Positions 33,690 to 43,687 are shown, counted from the stretch's first letter. The stretch is 56,116 nt of DNA from Treponema sp. (GCA_009786455.1 WQTD01000007.1:1-56116), one strand, 5' to 3'. Made by a program: numbers and translations. Notes: generated by a model from the letters alone, not told the origin.

Positions 33690-33956
33690 ATGACTGAAAG
33701 AACAATTACAGTAATCAACAGAGCAGGCATTCATGCGCGTCCTTCAGCGCTTCTGGTGCAGACAACAAAAAATTTCAGGTCGAATATTTATATAAAAAAA
33801 AACAACGACATGATAAACGCTAAATCCATCATGGGTATTATTACTCTAGGCGCATCTTACGGAACGGAATTAAAAGTAATCGCGGAAGGAGAAGACGAAG
33901 AAGCGGCAGTCGAAGCGATAGCCAGATTATTTGAATCCAAATTCGAAGAAGAGTGA
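33690..33956 (+). CDS. ptsH: Phosphocarrier protein HPr
   Basis: The product is 88 residues. H15 in NRAGIHARPS accepts phosphate from Enzyme I, and S46 in NAKSIMGI is the HprK target. No Enzyme I gene is in the window. The C-terminus (ARLFESKFEEE) is acidic. The two EIIA proteins at 17618 and 27831 are its likely acceptors. Confidence 0.95.
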   Translation: MTERTITVINRAGIHARPSALLVQTTKNFRSNIYIKKNNDMINAKSIMGIITLGASYGTELKVIAEGEDEEAAVEAIARLFESKFEEE

Positions 33957-34017
33957 TTAAAACAGAAAAAATTATTATGGAAATAAAAATTAAGCCAATA
34001 AAATTATCGGGTGCCGG

Positions 34018-35742
34018 ATGAAAACAAGCAAAACACGCCCTGAATATTCAATAATTAAAGTGCGGGTTCTGATACTCATCTATTCGCTTTTATGCGTTCT
34101 TACAGTTCTTTTCTCGCGGAATTTTTTTATTGACACTCTTCAGAACGGACAGGTGCCGGGTCAGCTTAACCTTATAGTATTCTTTACAATCCCGGCTGTT
34201 TTATTTATTATTCTGGGGATTTCCGTATTTTCACTCTTCACAGATATTATACTGCGCCGCCCGGGAAGCAAATTCAACGCAAGGCTGTTGGCTTATTTTA
34301 TTGTTATTGTTCTTTTTTCAACAACTCCGATCACGCTGATAACAACAACCGCGTTAAATCAAATTGTCCGTTTCTGGAACAGCATTGACAGTAGTTCCTC
34401 AACAAGAGCGGCAAACAGTTTTGTCGCTGACAACTATTCGCTTCACATGGAGCATTTTGAAAATATCCTCCGGCAGAACGATTTTTCCCGCATCGGCGCG
34501 CGGCTGCCGCAAAAAATCTCCGCTGTTCAGGAATTCCGTCATTCAGGCGATGACTGGATGGAGACGCTCTTTACAGGTGATGAACAAATGCACCTTCCCT
34601 CCCTGCTTTCTCCTGAAAGCGGATTTCCGCCGAGAGAACTGCCGCGCGACGACAATACAATCCGTTATGTGCAAAGACCGACGCAGGTTACTGCCCGCGT
34701 AATCAGTTACGATTTGGGTGGTGATTTTGACTGGGGAAAAGACGTTCTGGAAAATCAGGCGCTACGGTTTGAAAAAATAAACCTGTTAAGGGAACATATA
34801 AGATCGCTTCTTTTATATTACTACGTGGTATTCCTCCTTCCAACCCTGCTGATGACGGTTATCATTGCGATTTCATTCACGCGGCGGATTACCCACCCCA
34901 TCATTGAATTGACTGAAGCGACGCGCAGGGTTGCAGAAGGCAATTTTTCAATCCAGATACTCTCGCGCCGCAATGATGAACTCGGGCTTTTGATACGGTC
35001 GTTTAACGCAATGGTTCAGGATTTGGAAAAGTCGCGCGCAGCTCTTGTTAAAAGCGAAAAAATATCAATCTGGCAAAATATGGCGCAGCAGCTTGCGCAT
35101 GAAATAAAAAATCCGCTGACGCCGATTAAGCTTTCGGCTGAACGGATCCTGCGCAGGTGGCAGAATGAACCGGAAAGAATCGGAGAAATTCTGGAAAGTT
35201 CCATGATGGCAATCATTCAGGAAACCGAAGGACTTTCAAATTTGCTTAACGAATTCAGAACATTGTCAAAACCGGTGGAACCTTCAAAAAGCTGGACGAC
35301 CCTGAAAGAACCGATTGAAGAAGTGATAAACACATATTCAAATTCATATCCTGCGGTTAATTTCAATTTTGAATATGTGGAATCAAATTTCCTGATTAAA
35401 ATAGATAAAAACAGGCTTTTGCAGATTCTCACAAACCTTGTAATAAACGCGATTGACGCAATGAATGGTTCAGGATTAATTGAAATCCGCACAGACCTTG
35501 TAAAAAAACGCGAAATTAATTACTGCAGAATCAGCATAAAAGATTCGGGGAAAGGCATAAACGAAGAAGAGAGCCACTTCGTTTTCACTCCCTACTTTAC
35601 GACAAAGGAATCCGGAACGGGACTCGGGCTGCCGATTGTTGAACGAATTGTAAACGATCACGGCGGCGCAATCTGGTTTGATTCAGCGGAAGGCATGGGT
35701 ACAATTTTTTACATAGACTTGCCGGCTGAGATGGCGGAATGA
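34018..35742 (+). CDS. ntrY: NtrY-like membrane histidine kinase
   Basis: The product is 574 residues. Membrane helices lie near 15-38, 50-78, 86-111 and 262-285, enclosing an extracytoplasmic domain of about 150 residues. HAMP follows (ITHPIIELTEATRRVAEG), then HisKA with H361 in QLAHEIKNPLTPIKLS and an HATPase domain with NLVINAIDAMNG and GTGLGLPIV. The H-box and membrane plan match NtrY. It overlaps its response regulator by 4 bases. It is 61 bases downstream of ptsH with no terminator seen, so it may be read through from hprK. Confidence 0.85.
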   Translation: MKTSKTRPEYSIIKVRVLILIYSLLCVLTVLFSRNFFIDTLQNGQVPGQLNLIVFFTIPAVLFIILGISVFSLFTDIILRRPGSKFNARLLAYFIVIVLFSTTPITLITTTALNQIVRFWNSIDSSSSTRAANSFVADNYSLHMEHFENILRQNDFSRIGARLPQKISAVQEFRHSGDDWMETLFTGDEQMHLPSLLSPESGFPPRELPRDDNTIRYVQRPTQVTARVISYDLGGDFDWGKDVLENQALRFEKINLLREHIRSLLLYYYVVFLLPTLLMTVIIAISFTRRITHPIIELTEATRRVAEGNFSIQILSRRNDELGLLIRSFNAMVQDLEKSRAALVKSEKISIWQNMAQQLAHEIKNPLTPIKLSAERILRRWQNEPERIGEILESSMMAIIQETEGLSNLLNEFRTLSKPVEPSKSWTTLKEPIEEVINTYSNSYPAVNFNFEYVESNFLIKIDKNRLLQILTNLVINAIDAMNGSGLIEIRTDLVKKREINYCRISIKDSGKGINEEESHFVFTPYFTTKESGTGLGLPIVERIVNDHGGAIWFDSAEGMGTIFYIDLPAEMAE

Positions 35743-37130
35743 TGTCTGCAATACTAATAATCGATGACGAGCCTGGAATAAGGCATACTCTTGCCTCAAT
35801 CCTTGAAGATGAAAAATATAAAGTTTTCACGGCGGAAGACGCTGTTACAGGCATCGAACTTCTTAACAATGAAATAATAGATATTGTTTTTCTTGATGTA
35901 CTGCTGCCAAGGCTTGGCGGCATTGAAGCTCTGGAAAAAATCAGAAAGGAATGGCCGGCAATTGAAATAATAATGATATCAGGACATGCGAATATTGATA
36001 TGGCAGTCAGGGCTGTTAAACTCGGAGTTTTCGATTTTCTTGAGAAACCTCTTTCTCTTGACAGAATCCTGACAATATGCAGAAACGCGATCGCAATTAA
36101 AAAATTAAAGGAAGAAAATAAAAAGTTAAGAAAATGCAGCAAATTTACAGATGATAATTTAATCGGCAGCAGCGCGGCAATAAGAAATATACGCGAACTT
36201 GTAAAGCAGGCGGCTGAAAGCGACGCCCGTATCATGATTACAGGCGAAAACGGAGCCGGAAAAGAAGTTATTGCAAGGGCAATTCACCAGCGTTCAGGGC
36301 GTTTTGATAATCCGTTTGTGGATGTTAACTGCGCCGCAATACCGGATGCGTTAATAGAAAGCGAACTTTTCGGACATGAAAAAGGCGCTTTTACAGACGC
36401 GGTTTCATCGCGCAAAGGACGCTTTGAACTGGCTCACAGGGGAACTTTATTTCTTGATGAAATCGGAGATATGAGTCTTTCAGCGCAGGCAAAAGTTCTG
36501 CGCGTTATTCAGGAACAAAAGATAGAAAGGCTGGGCGGCGAAAAAACGATAGATACCGATGTGCGTATCATTGCCGCAACCAATCAGGACCTTGAAAAAG
36601 CGTGCGAGGAAGGGAGATTCAGGCGGGATTTATTTTTCAGGTTAAATGTAATTAATATACATGTTCCGCCGCTGAGGGAAAGGCTTGAGGACATTCCGCT
36701 TTTACTGCACCATTTCCTTGAACAGCTTAAAAAAGAAATAACTCTGGGTGAAGGCGCCCATGAATTTTTAATGTCCCATGACTGGCCGGGAAACGTTAGA
36801 GAGCTGAAAAATCTGGCTGAACGCATTAATGTAATGCATCAGGGAAATGTTATTACAGTGGACGATTTGGAAAAATTACTTGACAAAAAAAGCAAAAAAA
36901 CTTCAAATACTGAACATGCCGGTTTTAATGAAAACCTCAATAACTTGAATTTTAATGAAGCAAGGGAAAATTTTGAAAAGAATTATTTAGAGTTCCAACT
37001 TTCAAAAAACAATGGTATAATTTCCAGAACAGCTGAGGCTATCGGCATTTATCCAAGTAACCTCCATGCCAAACTGAAGAAATATAATATACCTGTGTTA
37101 TCAAAAAAGAGCAGCAAACAGGAGCCATGA
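35739..37130 (+). CDS. ntrX: NtrX-like sigma-54-type response regulator
   Basis: The product is 463 residues. A receiver domain has D53 (IVFLDVLLP). The AAA+ domain has Walker A GENGAGKE (169-176), the loop GAFTDA (216-221) and LFLDEIGDM. A Fis-type HTH ends the protein (ISRTAEAIGIYPSNLHAKLK). Sigma-54 activators normally read GAFTGA; the Gly to Asp change is in the loop that contacts sigma-54, so it may not activate sigma-54 in the usual way. The pair with the NtrY-like kinase at 34018 is clear from the overlap. Confidence 0.85.
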   Translation: MMSAILIIDDEPGIRHTLASILEDEKYKVFTAEDAVTGIELLNNEIIDIVFLDVLLPRLGGIEALEKIRKEWPAIEIIMISGHANIDMAVRAVKLGVFDFLEKPLSLDRILTICRNAIAIKKLKEENKKLRKCSKFTDDNLIGSSAAIRNIRELVKQAAESDARIMITGENGAGKEVIARAIHQRSGRFDNPFVDVNCAAIPDALIESELFGHEKGAFTDAVSSRKGRFELAHRGTLFLDEIGDMSLSAQAKVLRVIQEQKIERLGGEKTIDTDVRIIAATNQDLEKACEEGRFRRDLFFRLNVINIHVPPLRERLEDIPLLLHHFLEQLKKEITLGEGAHEFLMSHDWPGNVRELKNLAERINVMHQGNVITVDDLEKLLDKKSKKTSNTEHAGFNENLNNLNFNEARENFEKNYLEFQLSKNNGIISRTAEAIGIYPSNLHAKLKKYNIPVLSKKSSKQEP

Positions 37131-37135
37131 ATAAA

Positions 37136-37155
37136 TTTCCGGCGAAAACCGGAAA
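37136..37155. promoter_or_regulatory. Palindrome upstream of lexA
   Basis: TTTCCGG and CCGGAAA flank CGAAAA, 15 bases before the lexA ATG. It could be the LexA self-operator or a small hairpin; no promoter is seen in the 39-base gap. Confidence 0.4.
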
Positions 37156-37169
37156 GAACAGGAGTGAAC

Positions 37170-37775
37170 ATGAAAGAACTGACAGAACGCCAGAAGGATG
37201 TCCTTTCCTTTATTTCGGATTATATCAAGAAGAATTCATATCCGCCGACCATAAGGGAAATTGCCGATAATTATTCCATTTCTGTCAAGGGAGCCCATGA
37301 TCACATTACAGCGCTGCGGAAAAAAGGTTTTCTCAAACATGCAGACAAGCGCCCGCGTACAATGGGATTAACCCATGTAATTCCGGAGGAATCTTCGCAA
37401 ATGGTGGAAATTCCACTTCTTGGGAGCGTTGCCGCAGGTATTCCGGTTATGGCGGAAGAAAATTTTGACGGAAATATTATTATGCATCGTTCCCTCTTGC
37501 GGAAAAACAGAAAGTATTTCGCTCTTAAAGTAAGGGGAGATTCAATGTCGGGAGCCGGAATACTTGAAGGCGATACCGCGATAATTGAAAAGCAAAACAC
37601 TGTCCGTAACGGAGAGATAGCGGTCGCCGTAATTGACGAAGCCGTAACACTGAAACGTTTCTTCAGGGAAAGTACAAGAATCAGATTACAGGCGGAAAAT
37701 CCTTCATATAAGCCAATATACAGTCAGGATGTAAAAATTATCGGACGGCTGTCCGGAATAATCCGTAATTATTGA
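37170..37775 (+). CDS. lexA: LexA SOS repressor
   Basis: The product is 201 residues from the ATG at 37170 with AGGAG upstream. A winged HTH fills the N-terminus (MKELTERQKDVLSFISDYIK, YPPTIREIADN). The self-cleavage site is A89-G90 in GSVAAGIPV; catalytic S125 (RGDSMSGAGI) and K162 (AVTLKRFF) are intact, so it should respond to RecA. T. pallidum is known to lack LexA, so presence here points to a free-living or gut relative. It is 1 base upstream of holA. Confidence 0.93.
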   Translation: MKELTERQKDVLSFISDYIKKNSYPPTIREIADNYSISVKGAHDHITALRKKGFLKHADKRPRTMGLTHVIPEESSQMVEIPLLGSVAAGIPVMAEENFDGNIIMHRSLLRKNRKYFALKVRGDSMSGAGILEGDTAIIEKQNTVRNGEIAVAVIDEAVTLKRFFRESTRIRLQAENPSYKPIYSQDVKIIGRLSGIIRNY

Positions 37776-37776
37776 A

Positions 37777-38772
37777 ATGGCTTCCGTCCAAAAAAACGTA
37801 TTTATTTTTCTGGGTCCTGAATTGGGGAAAAAACAGGACGCGCTCGATTCTGCAGAAAAAAAATTTAAGGGCGCGGAAAAATTCAATTTTTACGCAAATG
37901 AAACCCCTGCCGGCACAATAGCCGATACTTTGCAGAACATGAACCTTTTTAACGAAAAACGCATTGTTATCGTAAAAAACGCGGAGTTTATAAAGAAAAA
38001 AGACGAAATGGAAATTCTTTCTTCCTGCGTAAAAAACATGGAAGAAAGCGCAGCTCTTGTTTTTATTTCCGATGAAAATAAGCTTGCTTCAGGACTTGAA
38101 GACGCCTTAATGAAAGCGGGAGTTCCGAAAACAAACAAACAGGTTTTTTATGAACTGTTTGAAAGGGAAAAAAACGAATGGGTGCGGCAATTTTTTAAAA
38201 ACGAAGGTTATGAAATTGACAGGGACGGCATCAGCGTAATTCTTGAACTGGTAGAGAATAACACATCAGCGTTAAGACAGGAGTGTTCGCGTCTTATCGG
38301 CTTTCTGCCGAAAGACAGACCTGTAAATCCCAAGGACATAGACAGATGGATTTCGCATAACAGGGAAGAATCCGCTTTTACACTTTTTTCCAGGATCGCC
38401 TCGGGAGATATGACAAAATCCCTTGAATCCATGTCCGTAATGCTCATGTCAAAGGAAAGCTCCCAGAGTATCTTTGCAGGTCTAGCATGGAGTTTCAGAA
38501 AGCTCGGCGATTATATTGCATTGTCTGAAGAATCGGGAAATCCCGATTCTTTTGAATTAAAAAAAATAGGCATTTTATCTCCAATGCAAAAGGATAATTA
38601 CGCCGCAGCCGCCAAACGCTACACAGCAGAAGATGCGGAAAAATGTCTTGCCCTTACAGCGGAATATTCCATATTGATGAGATCTCAAGCCGCTGCTTTG
38701 GAAAATATTTTAATGGATAAATATATTATTTCTATCTTTAAATCTGCTTCAAATAATCATCAATTGATTTGA
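37777..38772 (+). CDS. holA: DNA polymerase III delta subunit
   Basis: The product is 331 residues. It shows the delta-subunit pattern: an N-terminal nucleotide-binding-like fold (VFIFLGPELGKKQDALD), LQNMNLFNEKRIVIVKNAEF, the central helical domain with NTSALRQECSRLIGF, and the C-terminal collar domain. It loads the sliding clamp. Its 3' end overlaps the convergent histidine kinase gene by 35 bases. Confidence 0.85.
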   Translation: MASVQKNVFIFLGPELGKKQDALDSAEKKFKGAEKFNFYANETPAGTIADTLQNMNLFNEKRIVIVKNAEFIKKKDEMEILSSCVKNMEESAALVFISDENKLASGLEDALMKAGVPKTNKQVFYELFEREKNEWVRQFFKNEGYEIDRDGISVILELVENNTSALRQECSRLIGFLPKDRPVNPKDIDRWISHNREESAFTLFSRIASGDMTKSLESMSVMLMSKESSQSIFAGLAWSFRKLGDYIALSEESGNPDSFELKKIGILSPMQKDNYAAAAKRYTAEDAEKCLALTAEYSILMRSQAAALENILMDKYIISIFKSASNNHQLI

Positions 38773-41700
38773 CAGCTTCATCGAACTCGCTGTGAAGCAG
38801 GAATTCGGCTATATCGCTTAATTGTTTTTTTGTTTTAAAAGACCATTTCATCTGCCTTGTTTCCTTAAGTATGTCTTTTGCGCTTTTTTTGTCCAGCAGC
38901 TCACACGCTTTTTTAATGGAAAGAAGATTTTCCTTTAAATATTGATTGTTTCCCGAAACAGTGTTTTCAGTGACAGCTTCATCCATTGGTTCAAGCCTGT
39001 CAATTATCAAACCTAAAAGCTCAAGAAAAGAAGGCAGCTCGTTCAAAACCATATTGACATTCTGTTCCCTTCCCGCCTGTTCAAGCCTTAACGCATCTGC
39101 GGCAAGATTCTCTTCTCCGATATTTGCAAGAGCGCTTTTCATGGAATGAATATTAATAATAAATACGGATAAATCGTCAGCCCTGCGGCACTTGTTGCAA
39201 TAAATCGCTTCCAGCACATCAAGGGATTTTCTGGCGTCCCTTACAAAAACTTCCGCCAATTGATGATCAACAATATGTTTCTTTTCATTATGGGTAAGCA
39301 TATTGTTTTTAATTCTGCTTGCCATTTCAAGCACTTCGGACGGGTATTTATCGCGGATAAATTTATTAAGCACAAGATTTAACTGACGAAGATCAATTGG
39401 TTTGGAAATAAAATCATCAAAGCCGTTATCCAGAAATATTTGAGATTGCCCGGTCAGGGCATTTGCAGTTAACGCAATAATAGGCTGCGTATATCCAAGG
39501 TTCCGGATGATTTTTACAGCTTCGATGCCGTCCATTCTCGGCATCATGTGATCCATAAAAATTATATCATATTGGGAACCTTCCCTGATTTTATCAATGG
39601 CGTCAAAGCCGCTGACCACTGTTTCTATTGATAACCCGTAAGGAGCCATAAGACCCCTTGCAACATAAAGATTTGTCTCCACATCATCTACAATTAAAAC
39701 GCGCCCATAAGGCATGTATTCCCTTTTCATCTGCAGGGAATGAATCCGCAGTTTGTTGTCAAGATTTAACTGCATCAAATTGTCCGCAAGCTCCGCGCCG
39801 ATGATCGAAGAACCGATAAATTGCTGTGGCAGACAAATAGTAAAAACAGAACCTTTTCCCGGAGTACTGTCAACTGAAAAACTTCCATTCATCAGATGAA
39901 TCAGGTTTTGGGTGATATTCATTCCAAGCCCCGCGCCTTCTGTATTGCGGTTTGCTTCCATATTGAAACGCGCGTATTCAGTGCCAAGCTTTTTTATCTG
40001 TTCCTGCGTCATTCCCTGGCCTGTATCCCGGATAATAAATATTAAATTTACAATTGAATTATTGTCCGTATCTGAAAGAGATTCCGGGTAAACCGAAAGC
40101 GTAACAGTTCCTTCCTGGGTGTATTTAAACGCATTGGAAAGAATATTATTTAAAATCTGTTTAATGCGAAGTTCATCGCCGATAAGAGTCAGCGGAATAT
40201 TTTCATTAACCTTTAAAACAAATTCGATGGGCTTGCTTTCGTACCGCATGATGATCAACTGGACACTGTCATGAATAAGGCTGGCAATGTCATATTTAAC
40301 CGGATTTAAAATAAGCTTGCCCGCTTCTATCTTGGACAGATCAAGAATATCATTAATAATTCCGAGCAGGAGGCTGCCTGAACTGTAAATTCGCTCGAAC
40401 GCTTCATGGGTTATCTGCGGATGCGTCTCGTCCTGAAGCTGAATTTCTGTGATGCCGAGTATCGCGTTCATGGGCGTGCGGATTTCATGGCTCATTCTTG
40501 CAAGGAAATCGCTCTTCGCCTTGCTGCTTTCTTCGGCGATTTCCGCCTTCCGCATTTCCTTCACCATTGCTTTCTGTTCGCGCAAGTCCCTGATATATTC
40601 GGTAACTGTAAATTCTCCCTTGTATTTAACGCGGATACAGGTGATATCCGCCGGAATCGGAACGCCGTCTTCTTTCTGGTGCATCCATTCAAAACGGGAA
40701 TAACCTTCATCAAGCGCTTTTCTTATGAGCATTGAACCTTTTTCCCCGGATGGAATTCCGTCAGGCTGGAACTCAGGAGAAAGCGTAATAAACTTTTCCA
40801 ATAGTTCATTTTTACCTGAAAGACCGAACATATTGACCGCTTCCTGATTACAGTCAATAAGTTTTAAACTGCTATCCCAGAAAATTGTGCATAACGGAGC
40901 GGCGTCAAGCATGATCTGCGTACGTTCTTCCGACTCGCGCATCTTTACAGTCTGCATATTCCGGTTAACGGCGCTGCTCATCATCAATCCCGCAGATGTC
41001 AGTATGCTGATTTCCTCATCTGATAATTTCCGCTCTTTACGGCAGTCGCAAATGCTGAAAAATCCCCAAAATTCACCAGCCAGAAACATCGGCAGAATAA
41101 CGATAGTTTTTATATTATATTGATTCAAAAAAGACTGATTATCCTGCGGCAGTTCTCTGACAAGAGCGTTTATATATTTACCGCGAAGAAAATGAATTCC
41201 CCATTTTTTTTTCATCATGCGGGGGAAATCAAGATCGCCGGGTATTGAATTACACTCTTTTCCGTAATCGCTGAGCCATTCATAACCCAGAATAAAATGC
41301 GGCTCTTTATCAATTATTTCATTACGCCAAATTTGCACCCTGTCAATATCAAGACAATGTCCGATAAGATCAAAACATTTTAAGAGCGCCGTTTCAAATT
41401 CTTCCCGATCATCATTTGTAAGAAGAATGGCGGCAGCTTTATTTACCGTATCCAACAGCCGCGAATGCTGCTCGTTTACAATTTTTATCTGCCTGTCAAG
41501 CCTGTCTTTTTCCCTTGCATAGCGAAAAAGCATCAGTATTAAAAGAAACGCAAAAAAAACTCCCAATGCAGCAAGAATAAAAAATATTGTTCTTGAACTT
41601 TCAAAATAATCATCTCTGGGCGTTACAAGTCCCATAAACCACCCATTCTGAAGTTCCTTAAAGAAAGTTATGGAGTTGTCGCCGTTGTAATTAGTCGTTG

Positions 41701-42478
41701 TCGCTTCAGTAACATAACCTGTCTTCATAAACTCATCAAACTGCAGGAAAATACCGTTGTTTGCTTCCTTGAAGGGCACACCCATAAAGCCGGAATTCGG
41801 GTGAGCGATAATATCATAATTGTCATTTACCAAAAATCCATAACCGGATTCAGTTAATCGCGCGTCAACAGCCTGCTGTGTGATTTTATCCAGTTTTAAT
41901 TCATAGCAGATAATACCCAGAGCGGTTCCGTCTCCGTTAAAAATCCGGCGGGAGATAGTAATGGAAGTCCTGCCGGTGTATGCGCTTATATAAGGGTCTG
42001 AAACGGCAATTGAGCCTGCCGCGCTGACCGCGCCTGAATACCACGGGCGGTTTACAGGATTAAAACCGTCAGGCATTTCCCAGTCATCCGATCCGGTAAG
42101 AAAAGCCCCGTTATAAACATCAAAAAAACCGTAAAAGGCAACAGCTCCCGACAGATCCTCTCCGTTATTATTCTGCACATAATTATTGATAAAACCAAGG
42201 AAATTACCAACAGCATCGCTGCTCTCGCCCAGTATTACCATTGAGCGTATTGTTTCGGAAATACCGCCCAATAATGTTCTGGCTTCCTGTATTTTCATTA
42301 TTATATTGGTTTCAGCAAAAAGAATTGCGTTATATGCCTCTCTTCTCAGGTGGCTTCGCTCTGCTCTGCTTACATAATAATAACTGGAGGCAACCATCAG
42401 TGCGAATACAATTAAAACCAGAAGCGCTTGTGCATATCCCGAAAAAAATTTATGCAATTTCCGAAAAAAAAAGCGCAC
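38738..42478 (-). CDS. Hybrid sensor histidine kinase (Cache-GAF-PAS-HisKA-HATPase-REC-HPt)
   Basis: The product is 1246 residues. A membrane helix near 15-33, a Cache sensor (about 35-300) with FYGFFDVYNGAFLTG, and a second helix near 305-325 are followed by a GAF domain (about 345-515), PAS (about 525-640) and HisKA with H664 (MSHEIRTPMNAI). HATPase has GAGLGMNITQ; REC has D976 (IIFMDHMMPRMDG); HPt has H1111 (NIHSMKSALANIG). All phosphorelay residues are present. It lies 2 bases after the HD-GYP regulator gene and is probably its partner. The extracellular signal is unknown; Cache domains often bind small molecules. Confidence 0.9.
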   Translation of the reverse strand: MRFFFRKLHKFFSGYAQALLVLIVFALMVASSYYYVSRAERSHLRREAYNAILFAETNIIMKIQEARTLLGGISETIRSMVILGESSDAVGNFLGFINNYVQNNNGEDLSGAVAFYGFFDVYNGAFLTGSDDWEMPDGFNPVNRPWYSGAVSAAGSIAVSDPYISAYTGRTSITISRRIFNGDGTALGIICYELKLDKITQQAVDARLTESGYGFLVNDNYDIIAHPNSGFMGVPFKEANNGIFLQFDEFMKTGYVTEATTTNYNGDNSITFFKELQNGWFMGLVTPRDDYFESSRTIFFILAALGVFFAFLLILMLFRYAREKDRLDRQIKIVNEQHSRLLDTVNKAAAILLTNDDREEFETALLKCFDLIGHCLDIDRVQIWRNEIIDKEPHFILGYEWLSDYGKECNSIPGDLDFPRMMKKKWGIHFLRGKYINALVRELPQDNQSFLNQYNIKTIVILPMFLAGEFWGFFSICDCRKERKLSDEEISILTSAGLMMSSAVNRNMQTVKMRESEERTQIMLDAAPLCTIFWDSSLKLIDCNQEAVNMFGLSGKNELLEKFITLSPEFQPDGIPSGEKGSMLIRKALDEGYSRFEWMHQKEDGVPIPADITCIRVKYKGEFTVTEYIRDLREQKAMVKEMRKAEIAEESSKAKSDFLARMSHEIRTPMNAILGITEIQLQDETHPQITHEAFERIYSSGSLLLGIINDILDLSKIEAGKLILNPVKYDIASLIHDSVQLIIMRYESKPIEFVLKVNENIPLTLIGDELRIKQILNNILSNAFKYTQEGTVTLSVYPESLSDTDNNSIVNLIFIIRDTGQGMTQEQIKKLGTEYARFNMEANRNTEGAGLGMNITQNLIHLMNGSFSVDSTPGKGSVFTICLPQQFIGSSIIGAELADNLMQLNLDNKLRIHSLQMKREYMPYGRVLIVDDVETNLYVARGLMAPYGLSIETVVSGFDAIDKIREGSQYDIIFMDHMMPRMDGIEAVKIIRNLGYTQPIIALTANALTGQSQIFLDNGFDDFISKPIDLRQLNLVLNKFIRDKYPSEVLEMASRIKNNMLTHNEKKHIVDHQLAEVFVRDARKSLDVLEAIYCNKCRRADDLSVFIINIHSMKSALANIGEENLAADALRLEQAGREQNVNMVLNELPSFLELLGLIIDRLEPMDEAVTENTVSGNNQYLKENLLSIKKACELLDKKSAKDILKETRQMKWSFKTKKQLSDIAEFLLHSEFDEAVKSIDDYLKQI

Positions 42479-42480
42479 GA

Positions 42481-43500
42481 TTAGATATGCTCCCTGACCA
42501 TCCTGAAAAGATCTCTTGATTCGTAAAAAACCTGCGCAATTTTAGGATCGTAATGTGTACCCGCATTCTGCATTATAATTGATACCGCTTCTTCATCGGT
42601 AAACGCTTTTTTATATGAGCGCTCGGAAACAAGCGCGTCATAAACGTCAACAATTGCCATTATGCGTCCCTGCAGCGGAATTTCATCGCCTTTATAACCA
42701 TGCGGGTAACCTTTTCCGTCCCAGCGCTCATGATGGCACCCTGCAAAAAGCCTCGCGTTGCGCAGGAATTCTCCTTCGCCGGTTTGAGCGATGATTTCAT
42801 CAATAATCCGCTCTCCTTCCTGCGCGTGGGTTTTCATGACTTCATATTCATCGTCTGTCAATTTCCCGGGTTTATTTACAATAACATCAGTGATGGAAAT
42901 TTTGCCGAGATCATGCATACGCGCGGATGAAATAATTTTTTCATCATCCCAGTCATAAATATCATCAGTATAAACGCCGCGTTCTCTCATTTGGCTTATC
43001 AGTATTTTTATATACGCTGAAGTTCTTTCAATGTGACCGCCTGTTCCCTTGTCCCTGTTTTCGACCATATTCGCCAAAACAGAAACAATGCTGTTTTGCA
43101 GCCTGTGAAGCTGCGCTGTCCGCGCGCGGATTATTTCATCAATATCAAGATGAGATTTGATCCTGTTTAAAAGAACAGGAGCGGAAAAAGGTTTTGTGAC
43201 AAAATCAATCGCTCCAAGCTCAAAACCAAGAACTTCCACGGCGGCGTCAGTGCGGCCGGTCAGAAACATTACAGGAATGCTCGCCCATATATCGCGGGAC
43301 TTTAATTGTTTAAGCGCCTGAAATCCGTCTGTTTCGGGCATTTCAATATCAAGAAGGATCAAATCAGGCATTATTTTTTCAAGAAGCAGAAACATTTTGG
43401 CGGCGGAAGGCATTGTCATAACACGGTATTGGTCTTCCAGCGCCGCCTCAGCCATTGACAAATTGGTGTCACTGTCATCAACAACAAAAATCGTTTTCAT
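42481..43500 (-). CDS. Response regulator with HD-GYP phosphodiesterase domain
   Basis: The product is 339 residues. Receiver domain with D51 (LILLDIEMPETDG), then an HD-GYP domain with MHDLGKIS (HD pair), HHERWDGKGYPHGYKG (GYP) and VDVYDALVSER. HD-GYP domains hydrolyse cyclic di-GMP, with metal bound by the conserved His and Asp residues, all present. It is first in the two-gene unit with the hybrid kinase, which likely phosphorylates it. Confidence 0.93.
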   Translation of the reverse strand: MKTIFVVDDSDTNLSMAEAALEDQYRVMTMPSAAKMFLLLEKIMPDLILLDIEMPETDGFQALKQLKSRDIWASIPVMFLTGRTDAAVEVLGFELGAIDFVTKPFSAPVLLNRIKSHLDIDEIIRARTAQLHRLQNSIVSVLANMVENRDKGTGGHIERTSAYIKILISQMRERGVYTDDIYDWDDEKIISSARMHDLGKISITDVIVNKPGKLTDDEYEVMKTHAQEGERIIDEIIAQTGEGEFLRNARLFAGCHHERWDGKGYPHGYKGDEIPLQGRIMAIVDVYDALVSERSYKKAFTDEEAVSIIMQNAGTHYDPKIAQVFYESRDLFRMVREHI

Positions 43501-43687
43501 ATCCAGATAATCCTGTAAAAATTTTAATTTTTATTGGATTTATTCAAAAACCGGAGTTTCAGAACAATTCAAACGCATACGCCATAATTTTAAACGATAT
43601 TAAGCGGCAAGTCTACTAAAATCAGCCAATAATCAAACTGGATATTTTCAAAATAATACTGTATAAACTTTGTAATCGGGAAAATTT

